Assembly (NCBI GenBank): GCA_024760545.1
Contig: CP060501.1
Location: 806,001-870,000 of the forward strand
DNA: 64,000 nt
From: Nitrospira sp.
GTDB taxonomy: Bacteria; Nitrospirota; Nitrospiria; Nitrospirales; Nitrospiraceae
Direction: 5' to 3'
Below are positions 60,950-64,000 of this stretch, piece by piece. A program made the translations under genes and the position numbers. The notes beneath the pieces were generated by a model. That model ran no database searches and was not told the origin of the DNA. It saw only the letters and a list, made by a program, of their open reading frames with translations. Each line of letters starts with the position of its first letter. Positions within the stretch are counted from its first letter, which is position 1.

Positions 60950-62362
60950 TCATGGCGTGATGATCGACAAGGGCTGCTCGCTCTCCCGATACTCCCGCAG
61001 CTTGTTTCGTAACGTGCGGATGCTGATGCCCAATTCTTTCGCGGCGTGTGTGCGATTGTCTTTCACACGCGCCAGCGTCTTAAAGATCAATTCCCGTTCC
61101 ATCTCCCACAGAGATCCGTTGGCCGGCTGTTGCGGACGGACGGGCTGCGCCGCCGTCTCATCGCTTCGCTCCGGAGGACAATGATCGGGAAGGATGGGAC
61201 TCTGCCCGGCCAACAGCACCGCCCGTTCCATCACATTCTCCAACTCGCGCACGTTTCCCTTCCACGCCAGCCGTTGCAAGTGCGCGATGGCGCTCTCCGA
61301 CAAGGACGGCGGAGTCAGGCCGTTCCTCGTGGCCGATTGGTTCACAAAATGCCGCGCGAGGAGAGGAATATCGGCGATGCGCTCGCGTAGCGGCGGGACG
61401 GTGATGGGAAATACGTTCAAACGATAGTAGAGATCCTCGCGAAAGCGGCCTTGTTCGACCTCGCGATAGAGCGCCCGATTCGTCGTTGCGATCACGCGGA
61501 TGTTGACGGGAACCGGATCGCGGCCTCCGATCCGATCCACCTCGCGTTCTTGCAAGACACGCAGCAGCTTCGCTTGGAGGGTCAGGTTCATTTCGCTGAT
61601 TTCGTCCAAGAGCAGCGTTCCGGAATGCGCCATCTCAAACTTCCCGATTTTTCTGATCAAGGCGCCGGTAAACGCGCCGCGCTCGTGGCCGAAGAGTTCG
61701 CTCTCGAGTAGTCCGTCCGGCAATGCGGCACAATTGACCGCAATGAACGGTCGATGCGCCCGTGGGCTCCTATTGTGGATGAACCGAGCCAGGAGCTCTT
61801 TTCCCGTACCGCTCTCTCCATGGATCAGCACGGTCGCTTGACTGGAAGCCACCCCTTCGATTGTGCTTAAGAGCCTGACCATGCCCGGGTCTTGAGTTAA
61901 TATCGCCCGGGTGTCCGTCGGTTGGGTCGGCAGGTCTGTTCCCGCCCCTTCTTCCCGTCCCACTTTGAGGTTCACGACGACTCGCTCCAGCAAGTCCATT
62001 GAAAACGGTTTCAAGAGGTACTCGCTGGCGCCCAGCTTCATCGCCTCGACCGCCGTTTCGATCGTGCCATACGCCGTCATGAGCACGATCGTGACCTGCG
62101 GAGCGCGCGACTTGATCTCTTTGATCAAGTCCAGGCCGTTCAGGCGCGGCATCCTGAGGTCGGTCAGCACCATCCAAGGACGAAACCGGACGATCCGTTC
62201 CATGGCATCGACGCCGTCGGACGCCCCTTGCACGGAATACCCAAGCCGCCTGACGGTTTCCATCAGCGCTGCTCGCATCGACGGGTCATCGTCCACAATC
62301 AGAACGCGTTCGTTTTCCTCGGCACTCTCCGGAAGAGGGCTGTTTTTATCGCGATCACTCAT
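60950..62362 (-). CDS. fleR: FleR/FlrC-like sigma-54 response regulator
   Basis: 470 residues: receiver (DDD 24-26, D68, K118), AAA+ domain with Walker A GESGTGKE (182-189), sigma-54 contact loop GAFTGA (229-234), DE at 253-254, and a Fis-type HTH at the C-terminus (TLARVKDNRTHAAKELGISIRTLRNKLREYRESEQP). It activates sigma-54 promoters for rod, hook and basal-body genes after phosphorylation by FleS. ATG at 62362 has GGAGG upstream. Next to flgB, diverging from nothing. Confidence 0.95.
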   Translation of the reverse strand: MSDRDKNSPLPESAEENERVLIVDDDPSMRAALMETVRRLGYSVQGASDGVDAMERIVRFRPWMVLTDLRMPRLNGLDLIKEIKSRAPQVTIVLMTAYGTIETAVEAMKLGASEYLLKPFSMDLLERVVVNLKVGREEGAGTDLPTQPTDTRAILTQDPGMVRLLSTIEGVASSQATVLIHGESGTGKELLARFIHNRSPRAHRPFIAVNCAALPDGLLESELFGHERGAFTGALIRKIGKFEMAHSGTLLLDEISEMNLTLQAKLLRVLQEREVDRIGGRDPVPVNIRVIATTNRALYREVEQGRFREDLYYRLNVFPITVPPLRERIADIPLLARHFVNQSATRNGLTPPSLSESAIAHLQRLAWKGNVRELENVMERAVLLAGQSPILPDHCPPERSDETAAQPVRPQQPANGSLWEMERELIFKTLARVKDNRTHAAKELGISIRTLRNKLREYRESEQPLSIITP

Positions 62363-62378
62363 GAGACCAATCCTCCAG

Positions 62379-63656
62379 TCACATCACATTGCTTTCCACA
62401 GGGTCCGTTACATCGGATGCATTCCCGTTCCGCGCCATGACCGGACCCTCACTCTGATTCGAGGACGCCGATGGGTGCGGCAGAATGATCGAACAGGAGG
62501 TGCCTTGCCCGACTGTGCTTTCGACATCGATCCGTCCTTGATGGGCTTCGATGATTGAATGGACGATAGCAAGGCCGAGGCCGGTTCCCTCGTCTTTCGT
62601 CGTGAAGAAGGGATCAAATATGCGCGAGCGAAGAGCCGGGTCGATGCCGGTACCGGAATCGCGCACGGTCAGCCGAACGGCGGGCATGCCGAGTGTGTGC
62701 GCCGGTTCTTGTTGAAGACCGACCACCAAGATGCCTCCGTTAGGCATCGCCTGCACGGCGTTCACGACCAGATTCAAGACGACCTGTTTCAACTGCCCCT
62801 CATGGCACCAGATCGACGGGGTCTCTCGATCGATGTCGACTCGAATCTCCACCGGCGCTTTGGCGATCGTATGGGCGGCCAGCTTGATGGAATTACGGAT
62901 CAACGGGTCAACCGGGTACCAGCCACGAGCCATGCGTACCGGTGTTGTGTACAGCAAGAGATTGGCCAACAAGCGGTCCATCGATTGGACAGCCTGCGAA
63001 ATCTGTTCGGCATAGCGTTTGGCAGACGGGTGCTCATCGAGATCGCGCTGGAGCATGGATGCAAAGAGCTCCACGCTGCCCAACGGATTTCTGATTTCAT
63101 GTGCGATCCGTCCGATGAGCTCCCCCATGGCCGCCAGTCGTTCCTTGCGCTGTAATTGCTCTTCAAGCTGATACACCCGAGTGATGTCCTGAATCAGGAC
63201 GAGGTGACCGGAGGCATCTCCGGAATCGTTGTGCAACGGTACCCGACTGATTGAGACCAACGCCTGCCCGATGCGTTGCGGCCGATCGCACACGCTGAGG
63301 CCCGCACGTGCCAAGACGTCGGATGCGCGACGATTCCGCAGTTCGGCATCCGTCGCCCCGAGCAACGTTCCGGCGGCTCGGTTGCTCCGGCTGATGATCT
63401 CGGAATCGTCCACCACCAAGACCCCGGTCGATAAGGACTCGAGGATGCCGTCCAGATGCACGCGCATGGCCTCGTTCTGACCGAGCTGCCGGCGCAGCGC
63501 CTCGTTGCTGTGAGCCAATTCCACATCCATCTGCTCCACACGCGCCGTGAGCGCGTGATACGATTGCTGCAGGGTATGGGCGGCTTCATCAAAACTTTTG
63601 AATGCCGCGCAAAGCAGTTCCCGTTCCTCAGGACGCCCTGTGGTCGCGCTGGTCAT
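62379..63656 (-). CDS. fleS: FleS/FlrB-like sensor histidine kinase
   Basis: 425 residues. Coiled N-terminus, PAS domain (about 65-165), HisKA with H186 in GRIAHEIRNPLGSVELF, HATPase with NLVVNAVQAMPNGG, DSGTGI and GTGLGLAI. No membrane segment, as in FleS/FlrB. It phosphorylates FleR. ATG at 63656 overlaps the TPR gene stop as ATGA. The 16-base gap before fleR suggests one operon. Confidence 0.95.
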   Translation of the reverse strand: MTSATTGRPEERELLCAAFKSFDEAAHTLQQSYHALTARVEQMDVELAHSNEALRRQLGQNEAMRVHLDGILESLSTGVLVVDDSEIISRSNRAAGTLLGATDAELRNRRASDVLARAGLSVCDRPQRIGQALVSISRVPLHNDSGDASGHLVLIQDITRVYQLEEQLQRKERLAAMGELIGRIAHEIRNPLGSVELFASMLQRDLDEHPSAKRYAEQISQAVQSMDRLLANLLLYTTPVRMARGWYPVDPLIRNSIKLAAHTIAKAPVEIRVDIDRETPSIWCHEGQLKQVVLNLVVNAVQAMPNGGILVVGLQQEPAHTLGMPAVRLTVRDSGTGIDPALRSRIFDPFFTTKDEGTGLGLAIVHSIIEAHQGRIDVESTVGQGTSCSIILPHPSASSNQSEGPVMARNGNASDVTDPVESNVM

Positions 63657-64000
63657 AATCCCTCCGCATTCGCCGAACGACGGACGACTTGCAAGCTGGC
63701 TTTCAGCGATGCCGCCAACCGGTTGACCGTCTGATCACCGGCCACATCGAGCTCCGCCAGCGCGACGGTGGCGCGATCGTACTGCTTCAACGCCGTCCAA
63801 TGCTGGGCGGTTTGGAGATGCGCCCATTCGGCTTGGCTCGCCTTCGGTTTCTTTTCCAACACCGCCAGATAAGCCGTGATGGCTCGTTCATGCCGATTCA
63901 ATCGAGACAAGGTATCCGCGTAAGCCAGGAGTGTATCGGGCGATTTCCCCGCGCCGGCTTTGAACGCTTCTTCGTACGCCAGCGCGGACTCGTCGAGCTT
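63653..64000 (-). CDS. TPR-repeat protein, 5' end cut by window
   Basis: 115 residues are visible at the C-terminus; the start lies beyond 64000. The repeats (DTLLAYADTLSRLNRHERAITAYLAVLEKKPK, AEWAHLQTAQHWTALKQYDRATVALAEL) have the TPR helix-turn-helix pattern. It is translationally coupled to fleS, so it may belong with motility control. The function is not known. Confidence 0.75.
   Translation of the reverse strand, partial: KLDESALAYEEAFKAGAGKSPDTLLAYADTLSRLNRHERAITAYLAVLEKKPKASQAEWAHLQTAQHWTALKQYDRATVALAELDVAGDQTVNRLAASLKASLQVVRRSANAEGL

Noticed and set aside
1-64000. CRISPR arrays, tRNA and rRNA genes
   Set aside because: No regularly spaced direct repeats, clover-leaf sequences or rRNA-like stretches were noticed.

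Overview
The window looks like chromosomal DNA from a motile Gram-negative bacterium, base composition in the high fifties percent GC by eye. The combination of a rod and LP-ring flagellum (FlgH, FlgI), FleS-FleR with sigma-54-type promoters, CsrA-FliW, FlhF-FlhG-FliA and an intergenic repeat ending in GACTTTTTCAACATCCTG points, from memory, to Nitrospirota, probably a Nitrospira relative. This assignment is inference; nothing here is a taxonomic marker. No rRNA, tRNA, CRISPR array or transposase gene was seen. Nearly everything lies on the minus strand; only the HD-GYP and hybrid kinase genes are on the plus strand.

Layout. (1) 1-14958: a tightly packed surface-glycan cluster, transcribed right to left: WbpD-, WbpB- and WbpE-like enzymes, a FemAB/GNAT-like protein, a radical SAM/SPASM protein, an NAD-dependent epimerase, a second DegT aminotransferase, a 1242-residue protein with three GT2 domains, two GT9 transferases and a CgeB-like transferase. 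(2) 15175-20285: a c-di-GMP and phosphorelay module: a YcgR-like PilZ protein diverging from an HD-GYP phosphodiesterase and a hybrid kinase, with sigma-28-like promoters facing both ways. (3) 20336-21622: a DUF2130 coiled-coil protein. (4) 21927-32651: flagellar genes flgF-G-A-H-orf-I-J and flgM-N-K-L-csrA-fliW. (5) 33064-43796: fliL-M-N-O-P-Q-R-flhB-A-F-G-fliA. (6) 44080-48212: fliK-flgD-flgE. (7) 48403-53127: a second, smaller glycan group (GT2, PIG-L deacetylase, nucleotidyltransferase, C-methyltransferase) plus a secreted hypothetical. (8) 53386-60748: flgB-C-fliE-F-G-(REC)fliH-I-J-motE-like. (9) 60950-64000: FleR, FleS and a TPR protein cut by the window edge.

How it fits together. FleR is a sigma-54 activator with an intact GAFTGA loop, and good -24/-12 promoters precede flgB, fliL and flgF; a fourth, imperfect one precedes the first glycan cluster. 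fliA is the last gene of the fliL operon, and promoters of the form TCAAGTTT, 12-nt spacer, GCCGATAA precede flgM, csrA-fliW, the HD-GYP gene and the PilZ gene. This reads as a cascade: FleS-FleR/sigma-54, then export gate, rod and hook genes, then FliA, then late genes including c-di-GMP proteins that set motor behaviour.

The most unusual gene is at 55875-56900: the FliH stator of the flagellar export ATPase carries an intact CheY-like receiver domain at its N-terminus, in the normal fliH position between fliG and fliI. It may be a direct phosphorylation input to the flagellar export machine. Other points worth attention are the divergent sigma-28 c-di-GMP module, a MITE-like element inside the fliQ-fliR gap with a remnant at flhB-flhA, an unnamed 88-residue gene between flgH and flgI, an FlhF with altered GTPase motifs, and matching inserts in FlgK and FlgL.
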